A DNA stretch of 64,000 nucleotides from Epiperipatus broadwayi (GCA_028023455.1 JAQFVV010000157.1:744001-808000), one strand, 5' to 3'. Shown: positions 23,516-37,050, numbered from the stretch's first letter. Made by a program: numbers and translations. The notes: generated by a model from the sequence alone, not told the origin.

Positions 23516-23519
23516 TATA

Positions 23520-26500
23520 TATATAAATAGTTAAGGATCATAAGGAAAGGATTATCTAAATATTAACTGTTAATATTGATTTGTACTTGTGGGAAGTGCA
23601 CTCTTAGATTAGCTAGACATAACAGAATGTTACACATGCCCTAAATTTTTAAGCTCTGTTGAAACTAACATTTAATCAAGATAATATTAATTGTTAATCA
23701 AAATCATGTAGTAAACCAAATAATTAAATTATTCACTATGAATACTTTGGAAAGTCAACAGATTGATAAATCTACAAAATTATCTGACAATCTGAAAGAT
23801 GATTTTCTAAGACAATATATTATTGAGAGTCCACCTTCTAAAATTTTTACAAAATTAAATGCCTATTGGGGGAAGTCTTCAATGTACCTGGGATCAACCT
23901 AATTAAAGGCATAAATGAGAGTGCCTGTGCATCTTTAGCAAAGAAATTTTCATAAAACAGTTAAGCCATTTAGCTTATTAATTTAAGAATTTATTATATT
24001 CATTCCCTAAGAGTATGGTATAATTTACTCATAATGAAATGATATAATTCATTCACAATGTGTAGAATTTTTAAAGAATATTTTATTGTGAATGGATTTT
24101 TTTTTATTGTATAAAATGGCACTTTTTCACCATTCTTAAATGTAAGGTTATTTAGTTCCCAACTAATTATTTTTGTGAATCTTTTTATGTATATAATTGG
24201 GAAACTATGAGAAAGTGTGTAATAATATATTTTTGAATGAGTTTATTAATTATAATAATACTTTATAATTAATTATTAAAAGAAAAGCCTCACATTTATT
24301 TGTATTTTAAAGATGGATTCATTTGAAAGTAAATATCTGAAAATGACAAATTCTTTTATTTGTTTAATTATTTTATTATAATATTAGCCTGGGTGTGTGT
24401 GTTTATAATTAATAAAAAATGAGAATACTAAAATATATAATCATAAACCTAAAGTCAGACATATGCAATGTATATAACTGTTCAGACATGTTGACTTGGG
24501 GTTAAAAAACCTTAGGGTATTTTATATTTCAAGTTTTTGACTTTGGTAGTAAAGTTAAAGGTGATTACTAGATACATAATAACTGCATTATTTTTAACTT
24601 ACAATTCTAAATTTCATTAATAAAGCTAGAAACCAATCTGTGAATGGGAGTTTAAATGCACTGATAATTAGTAATCATTAATTTTTCAAACTCATTACAA
24701 ATGAAATTTTTTATTTATCTTTAGTTAATTAACTAGCTATTTTTAAATATTTGCTAAATGTGTTTGCATGTTCTTAATTCTAAGATAATTTTAATTTTAT
24801 CCTAGAAAAATTCTAAGATAATTTTGAAGTTATCTAATTATTTAATGTATAGGATGATTTCTATGATATTACTAACCAGATATCTTAGTACTACATAAAG
24901 CAATTTAACCTTGCATATGTATATAATTATTTTAAGTGATTTAAATAAAACTATAGTCATATCTCATTTTCTTAATATATATATAAAGTGGCTTTAACAT
25001 AATAAATTAAATGAACAAAACATTTTAAAATAAAACTTTTTTTAAAAAAAATTAATTAATAGAAAAATGTTTAAAGCAATTGATTACTAAGTAAAATAAG
25101 TTATTTAATTTTAACTTATTTAAAAATTAATTAAACTAATATTTTATTATATTCCCATGTAATTGTATTAGTCAAATTTTATTTATAGTTTTACTTTTTA
25201 TAATGAGTTAGCAAGCAGAGAAAATGTAGAATACTAAAGTTATTCAATTAAGTCATCATAGAAAAGGTATGTAAATTAAAGCTGTGAAAAAAATTATGTA
25301 TTAAATAATGAAAAAAAAAAAGTAAATAAAAGATTAGATGCTTAGATACATTAGATTTTATATAAAACTCAAGTCATGATGTGTGATATTGATAGATATA
25401 TTGTATTTAACATGTTAATGTATAAAGAAATAATAGTTTTTTCAGAAATTGTGAATTTTTTGCCAAGATAATGAAAATATTATAAAGCAATAATGATTAA
25501 AATTAATATTTATTGTAATATAAAGGAAAATCAGAAGATCCAATGAATTTTTATGGAGGAAGCTAAAATTGTGAACAATAATTTGAATTATTGAGTATGA
25601 AATTTATAAGTACTTTAAATATAGTTTTATGTAATTAAATATTATTGAAATTTATGTATACTTTGAAAAATTGGATATTAGGAAACAAATTTAGTTTATT
25701 AGTCAACTAAATATTTTTTTATTTTACTAATTTTTGAGCAGGTAATTTTAAGATTTAAAGTTCAATTTTATACACTTTATTTTTTTATAACCAAGATATA
25801 AAAAATGTATAATTGTAATGAAGTTATTTTCTTTTGTATTCAATTTATTAATTAAATGAGTCATTGATACAAAAATTGTCTGAAAAATATGTAAATCGTC
25901 TGGTAAACAATATGTAGCATTATTTTTGCTTTCAAGTAAACACAAATTGCCATATAGGAGAGATCAATAAGTATAAAAAGAGAAAAAACAAAACTAGTTA
26001 TTTTTTTTATTAATAATAATAGTAGTTTCACTTAGTTCAAATCTGCTGCAATAGTAATAGAACCTGTTGAAGGTGAAATTCATTGTAGTCACTATTATTT
26101 GCAGATAATTTGTCCCAAAAGAAGAAGGTCACTGCTAGAAAAGAAAAGCAACAGTAAAAAACTATAAGTTACTATTAATATTTTTTAATTTTAGATATGA
26201 GGAAATTATTCAACACTGATGTAAATTATTAAATGATATGCCTATTTGCAAATATTAATTGAGTTATTATTGCTATCTAGAAATAAAATGGTAGATATAA
26301 AGTCTAAATATGTTTTATAACATATCTACAATCTTTCCTACATGATAAAATATGACCATTAGTCTACCAATAGAAGTTGTGTAGAAAACTGAAAGTCAGC
26401 CAACATAGCAATATAATAATGATATTGTGAATGAAATTAAATCTATAAGTAAGAAATTTCAGCAAAAACTTCAGATGTAGAAAACACCAACATTTGACAA

Positions 26501-29500
26501 AGAAAAACATTCAAAGTAGAATGTTTGACCTACCTAAGAAGAAAGTTATTTTAAATATTATCAAAAGTTTATTTCTTAAAATTAAATTGTGCACAGTAAA
26601 AATAATAAAGATAAAATTGGTAAGAACTTCATTTTTATTATATAATTTAGCTAAAATATTTCAATATGCTAGCATTTAATTGATGATAGATAAATTAATA
26701 TTTAAATTTTTTGTCATGATCTTTTCTTTTCTCTTGTAAAATTTTATAATGTTATCATTGTGCAGTATTTTTTATATAATATTTTTAATTGTGAGATAGT
26801 AGTATACTATTTAATTTTACATTTTAAGAAAATATCTCAATTACTGTTTGTGTATAATTAACAAATGATTATGAGCTGTATGTACATACATCTTTGTAGA
26901 GATTGAAATGGGCTAAATAAGTTATTAACCCAGCCAAAGCTATATATAAATAGGCACAGTATGCAAGGTTAATTTGTTTATTTATAGATATATTATAGAT
27001 ATACTCCTTAAATAAGGGTGATTTAATGTATTTGTATTGGAAATGCAGTATAATTTTGTACATATTTTAAATTTTTTTGACATTTTCATAATTAGTTATT
27101 TCATCCAATTGTATTTTAAAATTAGATAATATTATTTATGTCCATTCTTTATTCAATTCTCTATCTGATTGCACAACATAAAGTTTATTTATACTTGTGG
27201 TTGTGTATCTTTGTGCAGAAAAGAGTTTAAATGTTTCCAAATTGTATAGATCATAAGTAACTTATTAGGATAGAAAAAATATTTAAGGAGTAATAAAGAT
27301 AACTAAGCCAGTCCTTTAAATCCAGGAAGTGGTAGGAGAAGATTTAGAAGCATTCTTACTTTCAAAACAAATAAAGCTGCATGTATTTAGTCCACATTGT
27401 TTTATTACCATGAATAATTACTGTTAGAAATTATATCAAATTATATTAATTAATTTTAATGAGTGATTTTTATTATCCAACTGCTGATCAATATTGCATT
27501 GGATGAGTTTAATTTTTATTTTTTATGTTTAAATAGGAAGATGTCAGCAAAGTTTATAATTAGTTTCCATCAGATATATTGTGATTTATCATTGTGTGCA
27601 CTGTGAAATAATTATTTTTAGCCAGGGAGCAAAACAAGGGTAAACAAACACAAAAATCTTTTCTATCAATCATTCTTTCAGCTTGATAAATAATGCCTTT
27701 TTTTTTTTACTTTTCAGATTTCCTTCACTGTTTGCATATTAAAAAGACTATTTTTCCTTTTTACGTTTTATTGTACATATGTCAATATATAAAAATATAA
27801 ATAGATAGTTGATTGGCTATGGTGTTAATAGTATATTATTAACATTATTTCTCTGTGAATTGTTCACTCATTTGTCACAATACAGCTATGATGCTGTTTT
27901 TTCAAAATCACTTAAATACAGCAAATGAAGACTTTCTGCACATGCAAAGAACATAAAGCTAATGTACTAAATGAAATAACTTAGATCATTATTTTCTGAA
28001 GTGTAATATTGTAAATGCTCTTCAGCAGAAGACTTCGTGTTAAAAAGTCTGAGTTCTGAGATGAAAAAGTCATTTTCAAAAATGCTATTAGATGTAAATC
28101 TAAACTGAATACTGATATTTTATTTATAACTGACAATATCTTATGCAATCTAAATATTATTAAGCTTAACGATGAATGAATGGATCACTCTCAGTTTCCC
28201 AAGGACTGTTCTCAGGGAACAATGAATGGAAAAATACAATTAAAAATGTATAGACTTGATCAGTTAATTTGAAAAATTCGATATAGAAATATCAATATGA
28301 ATGATTAGAAAATTCAATAATCTTTACGGTTTGACCTGATTTGAAAGACATTGTTGTCAAAATTCTAATACTTACTGCTTTTAATAACAATCATCTTCAT
28401 AATATTAAACAATTTTATAATCATTTTTTTATATAATAAACAAAAAAATTAAAATTTTAAACTTGAACATCAACAAGTCAAAGTGATAAATAAAATAAAC
28501 TGGAGTAATGACTTTTGTCACATATAATGGATTTTGGAAGAATTTTCAACCAAAATCTGTTATAACTAACATTGTGTGAAATATTGGTTAGTTGAATACT
28601 CAATTGGTGCAACTAAATAAAACTAACTTAGAAATAATGTTATCTATATATGGTTCTGTTGGTCGGATGTACAACAAATCTATAGAGGTATCCTTTTTGG
28701 TTAAAACAGTAAATAATAAAAATGTGTACTAAGTATCAGTTTCAATGAAACTCAGTAATGTACAAAAGATATGTTCATATGTTATCAGATTTCATCATGA
28801 AGATAGAGTTTGCAGAAATTTAATTTAGAATGGTGCAAGAAACAATTCTTAACATCCTGTTCACCATTTCCATGAATGTGTGGAACATTTTATTTAAAAT
28901 AATGCTACTTGATTATGAACCTTAAGTTTTTGTTGTTCTCTCTTGGGTATATTGCTTCATAATGTAATACTAAAAAAATTATGCTGTAACCAGGTATCCA
29001 AGACAATTTTCATTAGTAAGACAAAGTCTGCAGACAAAATTATTCCTGCAGTTTTAATCATCTACAAAGCTAGCATAATTTCTGTACTAATAAATATATA
29101 TTTACATTTCATTATAAAGAAAGTCTATATGCAGGCCTCATGGACAGCTGGACTTTTAAGTGAGAATTCAAATATCATCTTGGATGCTGCACATAATAGA
29201 GATATATCAAAATTAATCATTTAATCTATAAAATTTATTTCTGAAGTTGTCTGTATTATGTGCCGCAGTAAGTGCAAAGTGAGTCTTCTCAACCTGAGAC
29301 AATTATAAATGCAGTAAAAATTATTACCTAAAATAAAATATTTTTCAACAATGATATATTTGCACATTGTAAATATAGTATTAATGGAATCTATAATAAA
29401 ATAATCTAAAATAAGTGGATTTGTTTATATTCTTAAGTTGGATTATAGTAATATATTTATTCTTACCGAAAAGATCTTTCACTTCTTGTCATATATTATC

Positions 29501-29635
29501 ATTAAATGAGAGGTTTCCATTTTTATAAAATATACATTTCTTGAGAATTGCTTTACAGATATTTTAAAACTTGCATTATTTAATGGGTAGTATTTCATTG
29601 TTCAGTGTCTTAAAGGTGATTTTATAGTTATGAAT
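23520..29635. other. 6-kb AT-rich stretch without recognised features
   Basis: Both strands were read for transposon motifs, splice-flanked coding segments and tRNA-like boxes; none was supported. Open frames such as 28943-29224 (+) have no recognisable domain. A TTCTAAGATAATTTT duplication lies near 24780-24830. Confidence 0.5.
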
Positions 29636-29639
29636 TCAT

Positions 29640-29990
29640 TATTGATTAATGTTTATATATATATCAATAAAAATAATAAATATAATGGTAATCAACATTT
29701 ATATACAATATTTAAATCTACAGAAGTACTTACGGTTAATTTGAGTCATCAACTCAAATCCCATGAATCCCGAACTTTAATGTTAGCAGCTTGTCTATTA
29801 ATTAAATTCATTTTATTCCTATTTATTAAAATTGTCTCCTTAATTTTTCTTTTGATTTCTCTCTTCATGAAGAATCTTAACACTTTCAATATCAAACTTA
29901 AATTTATATTTACATGCTCTGTCATGATTCAAGAAAACTGAAGTAGTCATTAAATCACTATTATTTTTACCTTTCACATGGTTATATAAT
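29640..29990 (-). pseudogene. Inverted copy of the neighbouring Penelope element's 3' tail
   Basis: The reverse complement of this block aligns base for base, with roughly 20% differences, with 31250-31600. It covers the last part of the GIY-YIG frame (YKFKFDIESV, then LHEERN and LINRNKMNLI) and the non-coding tail (AGTACTTC..., ATTACCATTATATTTATTAT). It therefore lies head-to-head with the + strand copy that follows. Inverted terminal copies are a known structural habit of Penelope-like elements. The + strand frame 29630-29941 is an antisense shadow. Confidence 0.85.
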
Positions 29991-30059
29991 AATATTTTTA
30001 AAATGCTAAAAATAAAGCCTTAATAAATAATGTATACTATAAGATATATTAATTCATGT

Positions 30060-31484
30060 GTTATATGTCCTCGTATTTTTGCAAATATAAAGTTACATAA
30101 AGAAGGTAATCCTTTGTCAATTATGATTGATTTTGTTGGTTCATTTATGCATCGGACTTCTAAATATATTGGTAAGCTGTTATAAGAATTTTTAGGGTTT
30201 GGGGAAAATAATATTACTTCATTTTTTGACTTTGCAGATATAATTAAAAATATAGTGATTAATGAGAATGATGTTATTGCTTCATCAGATGTAACAGAAA
30301 TGTATGGTTCTATTGATAGAGTGGATTCTAGAAAAATAATTGAACATGCATTAAAAAGTAAAGGTGTTTATAAATATGTGATAAAATTTATTATTGATTT
30401 TTTAAATTTTTTTGGTGATGACATTGATGCTTCTTTTGAAGATGGATGTTATAAAATGTCTAAAGATTGGCCTATAGGTTTGTCTGTTGTTGCACAAGTT
30501 TGCAATTTTGTTTTGTCTACATATTAAAGTAGTATTTTAGATATGTGTGTTTTTAAAGATATTGAAATTTATAAAAGCTATGTGGATGTTGTTTTTGTTT
30601 GTGGAAATACCAATACTATAAATTTGCTTGTAGAGGAGTTAAATAATTTGAATCGTTCGAAATGGACTATTGAAAAGGAACAGGACAAAAGTATTAAGTA
30701 TTTGGATTTAATTATTATAGGAGGTAATAATATGTTAAGTTATAAATTAATAATCAAACCATTGCAAAAAAGGGGATATATAAATTGTAAATCAAAAGTA
30801 TCAATTATGCATAAGATAGCAAGTGTTAGATCTTTTTTGTTTCATAATTAAAAATTATATCATTACCAGTGTGATAAATTAAAAAATATTGAGATATTTG
30901 CCAAGGAATTGCTTGAAATTAATTATAAGATGGAACAGATAAACAATTCTTTATGTCAATTTAAAAAGTTATAATGGTTTAAATGAATTGAAGATTGATA
31001 GTAAAAAAATGTATATCTATTCCATTTATTTCAAATGCTCAAATGAAATTTTAAGGTTATATATAAGAATGTGTTTAATGTTTCATTTTGTGTTACAAAT
31101 AATGTTAATAAATTAGTGAATAATTCTAAAAATGTTATATATGTCAAGCAGAAAAGTAATGTGGTGTATCAAATTTTTTGTGGATTTATGTTATCATATA
31201 TAGGTGAATCGAGATGCAGTATTGAAAAAAGATTAAAGGCACATTAATTGCTATATAAGCATGTGAAAAGTAAAAATAATAGTGACTTAATGACTGCTTC
31301 TGTTTTCTTGGGTCATGAAAGAATATGTAAATATAAATTTAAGTTTGATATTGAAAGTGTTAAGCTTCTTCATGAAGAGAGAAACCATAATAAAAGAAAA
31401 ATTAAGGAGGCAATTTTAATAAATAGAAATAAAATGAATTTAATTCATAGACAAGCTGCTAACATCAAAATTCAGAATTCATGA
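30060..31484 (+). pseudogene. Penelope-like element: reverse transcriptase plus GIY-YIG endonuclease, broken
   Basis: A 5'-truncated Penelope-like protein in pieces. The reverse transcriptase starts in CPRIFANIKLHKEGNPLSIM near 30068 (usual PR.YGLPKIHK..NPLRPI). It continues with SDVTEMYGSID near 30288 (usual DV..MY.SI), DWPIGLSVVAQVCNF near 30465 and KYLDLIII near 30697. The active site reads YVDV at 30579-30590 instead of YVDD. After a gap, NNSKNVIYVKQKSNVVYQIF and LSYIGESRCSIEKRLKAH near 31190-31245 are the GIY-YIG core. The tail RKIKEAILINRNKMNLIHRQ closes the protein. Stops near 30176, 30525, 30849 and 31246 and frame changes kill it. Retrotransposition by this family uses RT plus endonuclease; this copy can supply neither. 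Confidence 0.9.
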
Positions 31485-31620
31485 TGTTTGTTTTCATTTT
31501 GTTATTTGAATTTAAGGGCAGTTGAGGCAGGTTAAGGAATTAACTGAAAGTACTTCGGCATATTTAAAGACTGTATATAAAGGTTAATTACCATTATATT
31601 TATTATTTTTATTGTTGATA
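31485..31620 (+). other. Penelope element 3' non-coding tail
   Basis: The sequence after the GIY-YIG frame is shared with the inverted left copy (29640-29760) as far as ATTACCATTATATTTATTAT at about 31590-31610, which sets the minimum extent of the element. Confidence 0.7.
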
Positions 31621-31624
31621 GTTT

Positions 31625-32835
31625 TTTTTTAATTAATGGACATTTTATTTGTATTATATATATGTAACTAATTATACTTAAATAATGTGATCTCTGTGCT
31701 TTAATCATTTCTTTGATCATAAGAGCTATCTCAATGAAATCTTAATTCATAATGCATTCCATCATATTATTTTACAATCAGACAGAATGTGACATTTTTT
31801 TTTCTATCTAATTGGTAGTCAAATTACAAATATTCTAATTTAGTCCAATATTATTCATTCCATGATCATTCTTCTTGATTAACCTGGATGAAATTCAAAT
31901 CTTTCTTAAATATTACCTTTCACGATCTTGTGTTTCATTTGTTCATTAACCAACACATTTAATTCTATTATAATATGATTCAGTTTTCAATTCATACATA
32001 TTGAGATTATTCTTATAAGTGTAAAAGAAGAATTCAACATTTGAGTTGCTCAATATTTCTATCTTTTTGCTGGTATATATAAATTAATTGTTTAATTTTG
32101 CAAAAGTAAAATTTCTTTATACTGTTAAAGAAGATAATCTCTCTAGATGAATTGTTGATGCAGTAACTTTAAGTATCTCAAAACTGATACTACAGTCCAA
32201 TAAAAATATGAAGTTCTGCTATAATTTAAATAATACGTTTAGAAAGAAAAAAATGTCAAAATTTTTAAGTTCTAATTAAATGCGATATCTGAATTATTTT
32301 ATTTTTTAGGAAGAATGGGCTGTATGATAGCACCATAACTATAAAATTATAATAATCAATTATATTTTGAAGATATTTACTAACTTTCATTGGTATAAAT
32401 ATAATATTCTGCATAAAAAGGGCTTGCATCCCAAAGCAGTCATAAATCTTGAAAAAATTATAATTTTCCCCAAAGCTCTCTCAAGTTTATTATGACATTA
32501 TGAGTAAAAAAAGTCACATCTTGTTTATTCAAGACACTACCTTATGCATGTCAACATATATTATTTAATAGCTGATTCTTTTTTTAAGTCTGCTTTTGAT
32601 ATGATTGATTGGAATTGTTTGGTTACATCATTATATCAACCATCCCTCTTAACATTAGAAATTATCTGGTCATTCATATGTTAATATTAACAGTTACATG
32701 AGGCATGTTTCCCTTAATTATGTCTGGAATAAATATTGTTCATTACTCTCTATTAACAGTTTGTGTTGACTCATTTATCAAAATATTAAAGTAGGTTATT
32801 AATTATCTTCTCATTTTCTATATTGTGAATATCAT
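31625..32835. other. AT-rich stretch without recognised features
   Basis: Nothing supported. Confidence 0.5.
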
Positions 32836-32840
32836 TGCAG

Positions 32841-32978
32841 ATTTTTCATAAAGGCTCTCCATACAGTAGCACCACTCAATGCAAGCCTGAGTAATCAATG
32901 GATGCAGGAAGGTCCTGCATCTACTCTGGCTTGCAAAGTGGTGCTACTGTATGGAGAGTTTTGCCTCTGAAAAACACT
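32841..32978. repeat. Foldback element (hairpin), family 1
   Basis: The left arm contains CTCTCCATACAGTAGCACCA at about 32855. The right arm is its complement, TGGTGCTACTGTATGGAGAG, at about 32939-32958. The arms extend about 65 bp with an almost complete match around GATGCAGGAAGGTCCTGCATC, leaving virtually no loop. It has no coding capacity. A related left arm occurs at 45715-45770. Confidence 0.85.
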
Positions 32979-32979
32979 T

Positions 32980-34080
32980 TGTGTGAACATAAAGAATGAT
33001 GATCATGTGACCATTGCAGATGATGCATTGCCAATTTTTTTCAGTATATGCATAGTAATTAACATTTAATTCAGTTTTAACAGTTTATAGTCTCATAATT
33101 AAATTAGCTAAATCTTTTTTTCTGACAATTGGTTATTTGTTGAAAGATATCTTACTACTTTCCACTCCAGTTTGTGTTTGACTTTATTTAGTCAAAATGA
33201 GCCATCTTTGGGATAAGATATTATCACGATCAACCTATTTTTGTTGTCATTCCATGTCATTGTCTTGCATGGTTTAATGCAATGGTAGAAAGGCACACTT
33301 TGGAGCTCAAGCTTTTCTCTGTCATTTCCAGTGTTCACACATAAACTGTTCAATTATTTTATTTAAATGATCCAATATTTTAACAATTTTGAATCTGATT
33401 AATATGATTTTTTTCCAAATCTGATTCTTCAATTTTATTATAAGAAATAATAAAAAATCCCAAATTTTTAAATTTAGCTAATATAATTTTAAAATTTCCC
33501 GAAAATCACAATTTTGTATTTATATGCACTTATTGAATGATGATTCGAGCTGGAATTAAAACAAAAGGTTATAAAAAGAACTAAATTATAGTTATATTTT
33601 AGGATTTCGTATGATTTCAGTTTATAATATCAAGATTATTTATTAAAATTTCTCACAAACTTAAATTTATTTATTTATTTTTTACAAAAAAAAAAAGAAA
33701 ACATACTCATGAATGTATATATCTTGAAATTACTCTGAAAAGTTTCATTATGGGATTGCAAAGGGATCTTGTATTTTTATTATTATTAAATATTATATAG
33801 ATAAAAATACAAATTATTTATACCAGATTTCAAATTATTTTCTTTAAAAATAGAAAAACTTTCTAAATATATGTGAATAAGAAAATGATTTTAAAATCAA
33901 GATTGAGTTGTATTTCTATGCAATAGCTCTGGTAAAGGAGTTACAGTAAAGAAATGTGAGATGGTGTGGGGAAAACCATGCAAAAGACTCACAGCAAAGA
34001 TAAGTCTCCAGCATACTTCTGAAGAGAAAATTGTGACACCTTTTCAGCTGTTTACTTGGAATAAATCTAATATTGACTAT
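32980..34080. other. AT-rich stretch without recognised features
   Basis: Nothing supported. Confidence 0.5.
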
Positions 34081-34082
34081 AG

Positions 34083-34540
34083 CAGGGCGGGCAAATAGCA
34101 GACAGAGGGCCACATGCGACCCGCTAAGAGTTTTTATGTGGCCCACCAAGACAATCGGAAAAATCTGCCTTGAACTGAGATTTTTTTCCCATGGCGACCG
34201 AATATTCATCTCATATTTTCCACTAGGATGGCCACATCAATACCCATGTGCAGTGTAGATACGATGTGCAGTGCTTTTCCAGTTGATCTGGTTAATTTCA
34301 ATTTTGTCTCTGCATTAGCAAATAAATATATACATTTTCAACTTTAGTGAAATCATGAACTCTCCGAAAAAATGTAAAATCAGTAATGAATGTCGTGTGT
34401 TTAATGAAGTATGGACAAACAAATATTTCTTTGGTAATACAGGGAATAAAACTGTGTTTATTGTGTCATGAAAAAAAGGTGGGCCCTCAATTAACCTTCG
34501 CTTCCACAAAGTGGCCCTCCGCCAACCTCTGCAGCCCATT
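34083..34540 (+). mobile_element. hAT element, internally deleted, with BED-finger fragment
   Basis: The left end CAGGGCGGGCAAATAGCAG resembles the CAGGGGTGGGCAAAC termini of a widespread hAT group, followed by the usual GGCCACATGCGACCCGC. Inside, ATG 34355 starts MNSPKKCKISNECRVFNEVW followed by TNKYFFGNTGNKTVFIVS and a stop at 34469-34471. This is the N-terminus of the GTF2IRD2-like/EPM2AIP1-like hAT transposase (family pattern KKRK...CR.F...W..KYFF), broken just where the first zinc-finger cysteines should be. Then come AGTGGCCCTCCGCCAACCTC and AT-rich DNA, so most of the transposase and the exact right end are gone. No matching target duplication for GACTATAG was found. Confidence 0.7.
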
Positions 34541-34544
34541 TTCT

Positions 34545-36900
34545 TTAATAAAAAAACAGCACTTAGAAAAAAAAAAATACATAAAAAGTGTTCTTAGATG
34601 TAAAACTAATATGAGGCACTGGAGATTTTCACTTTTTTTCCTGCATAAAGTAAAATACTAAATGATAAAGCTATTTTCAAAGATTAGGAATCGTGTAAAT
34701 TTTTATTGTTAGGAGAAGCTTTCAAACATTCTCAAAGTAGCAGAAGTTAAAGAATATGTAACATGTGAATACAGTCATTATTGGTGCCTTGTGTCAGTGG
34801 GCTGCTTCTTCATTTTTGTATCCAAGGGACATTAATGAAATAGTTGAAGTAGTTATATCCTAAATTCTTAATTCTATAAATTTCAAGTATTCTACTAATT
34901 ATACTTATTACCTTTGTAAATAAGAGGATGCAGCAACCACAATTCTTCAAAATTATCTTGCAAAGAATAACTGAGATTGTTCACATAAAAAATCATTACT
35001 TAAAATTTTTTTGTGTTAAGAATATTTCATATATAAAAAATTCAATAGAATTACTTTCTTCCTTTTTCTTATTAAAAACTTTATTTATTTACATGAACCC
35101 ACCTTATAACTCCAATACATTATTCTAAACAAAAGACATGAAGACAAAAATGAAAGTTATCGTATGCTTGATTTTCATGTTTGTATAATATTTTTAAAAA
35201 ATAAAAAATATTTTTTTTATGTTTTCGCATTGAAACTTTCCACAACTGATGACAAGATTTATATATATATTTGAGCTTTTTTTTTTGAACATTTTTAAAT
35301 TTTCAGTTTTTGAAAAATTTCCAGTAATCTTAAAACCAAGACATGTTACATTTCACATGAAAGCTTATAAAATAAGCTACAATTTAATAATTTCGTAACT
35401 TTCTATCTCAATTCCAGCTTGAGTGATTATTTCTTGTATAATAGTGATATGAGCACAAAATTATTATTTTTTGGAGATTTCAAACAATTGTAGCTCAAAA
35501 ATGTTATAAATGAAAAATTTAGAAATTTGGATTTTTTTTTTACTATTTTTTTTGGTAAATTGTATTTGAGAAAAATTGAAGTTGTCACATTTTTCGATTG
35601 GATCACTCAATAGGGAATAATCGCACATTATAGTACACAGTTAATTTTTATAATTATTGCCATCCTGTTAATAAGATGATTTAAGACATTTATATGGAGT
35701 CCTGCACATTTATTATCGTTGAATATATCTGCTTGACCTGCTTTGTCATGGACTCGTATCATATTTACAATAACTAAAATCTTTTTGCCAATTTTGACTA
35801 ATCCATAGTTTAGATTAGTGCTAATTAATTTTTAATTCAACTTCTTTATTCCATTTGCTCCCCCCCCCTCCCTTTTTAAGAGTCTGGTATCTTCTGGATG
35901 TTTTGAGCCTTAATATTTCAATGTAACAGCTGTTTTATACCGCATTATTAATTTTAAAAACAACATATTTCACAAAATGTATGCATAACAGGCTTATTTT
36001 TGTTTAATTTTTTCAACTTTGTCTTTCTCATTAAAGTTTTTCTAATTAATCATTTCAGATTCAACTTGAATCCAATACTGTAATTGGCAGAAAGCAAAAT
36101 GAAACTTGGAATCATGTATTATCTATGTTAACCACTAATGCAATTAATATCATTTATACTTTATTAAAAAGTATGTAAAAGCAGATATTCTACTTGTCAA
36201 AAAAAAAAAGAACATAAAAGTTAATAGAAATATCTGCAATGTAAAATTTGCATTATGTCTTGTAGTCAGCATTGAATTGCAAAAAACAATGCTATCCAAA
36301 ACTATGTTCAATGTTGAATAAGTAGAACATTTCTAACTGAATAATGATTTTGTGGAAACTACCTATATTATTAATGATCTCTGAACTTTGAAACTATTAA
36401 TGGAACTTTCTCCAAAGAAAATATTCTTTTGTATCTAGACATATTGATAATTAATTAAATGATAAAATCTATAATCAAGTGAATAATATTTTATTAATAT
36501 ATGACTTCAATTGATAATTATTAAAATCCTGCTATTGTATAACCTAAACACCTCCCTTAATTGTAAATGCAAAAAAAAATTAAGAATTTTTTCTTTGTAA
36601 ATAATCTCTATTTATATGTACTTATCTTGTAAATAGATTTTATTATAATTTCACGTTAAAATATATAAGAATAAAATATGTACAGATAATAAGATTGAAC
36701 TTTGATTAAACAATGTATTTATAATTATTGACATTGATAATAGCTTGGCATTGGTTGTGGATCATTGAAACATAACTTCTTTTGTGTTAAGAGCTTTATG
36801 GTAAAATATTTAACTGTTTTTGAAAATTGTTCCAGACATAATTAGATTCAAGATATATATATATTTTAAACTAAGTTCACTAATTTACAATTAAATCATT
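34545..36900. other. AT-rich stretch without recognised features
   Basis: No supported feature. A C-run lies near 35863-35875. Confidence 0.5.
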
Positions 36901-36904
36901 AATA

Positions 36905-37050
36905 AAATTAAATTGCAAATCCATTACCAATGGTTCCTTGTTAAGGCAGATTTCTCAAATGCAAAATAACATAACACAAATATATAGTTTGCATTTGAGA
37001 AGTCTGCATGGAACAAGGAAACTATTGGTAGTGAATTTGCAATTTAATTT
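36905..37050. repeat. Foldback element (hairpin), family 2
   Basis: The arms 36905-36965 and 36988-37050 are about 60 bp each and roughly 88% complementary. They run AAATTAAATTGCAAAT... inward to CTCAAATGCAAA, with a 22-bp loop. It lies 425 bp upstream of the TCF25 exon, inside the presumed preceding intron. No coding content. Confidence 0.85.

Noticed and set aside
29630-29941. + strand frame of 103 codons
   Set aside because: Antisense of the inverted Penelope tail.
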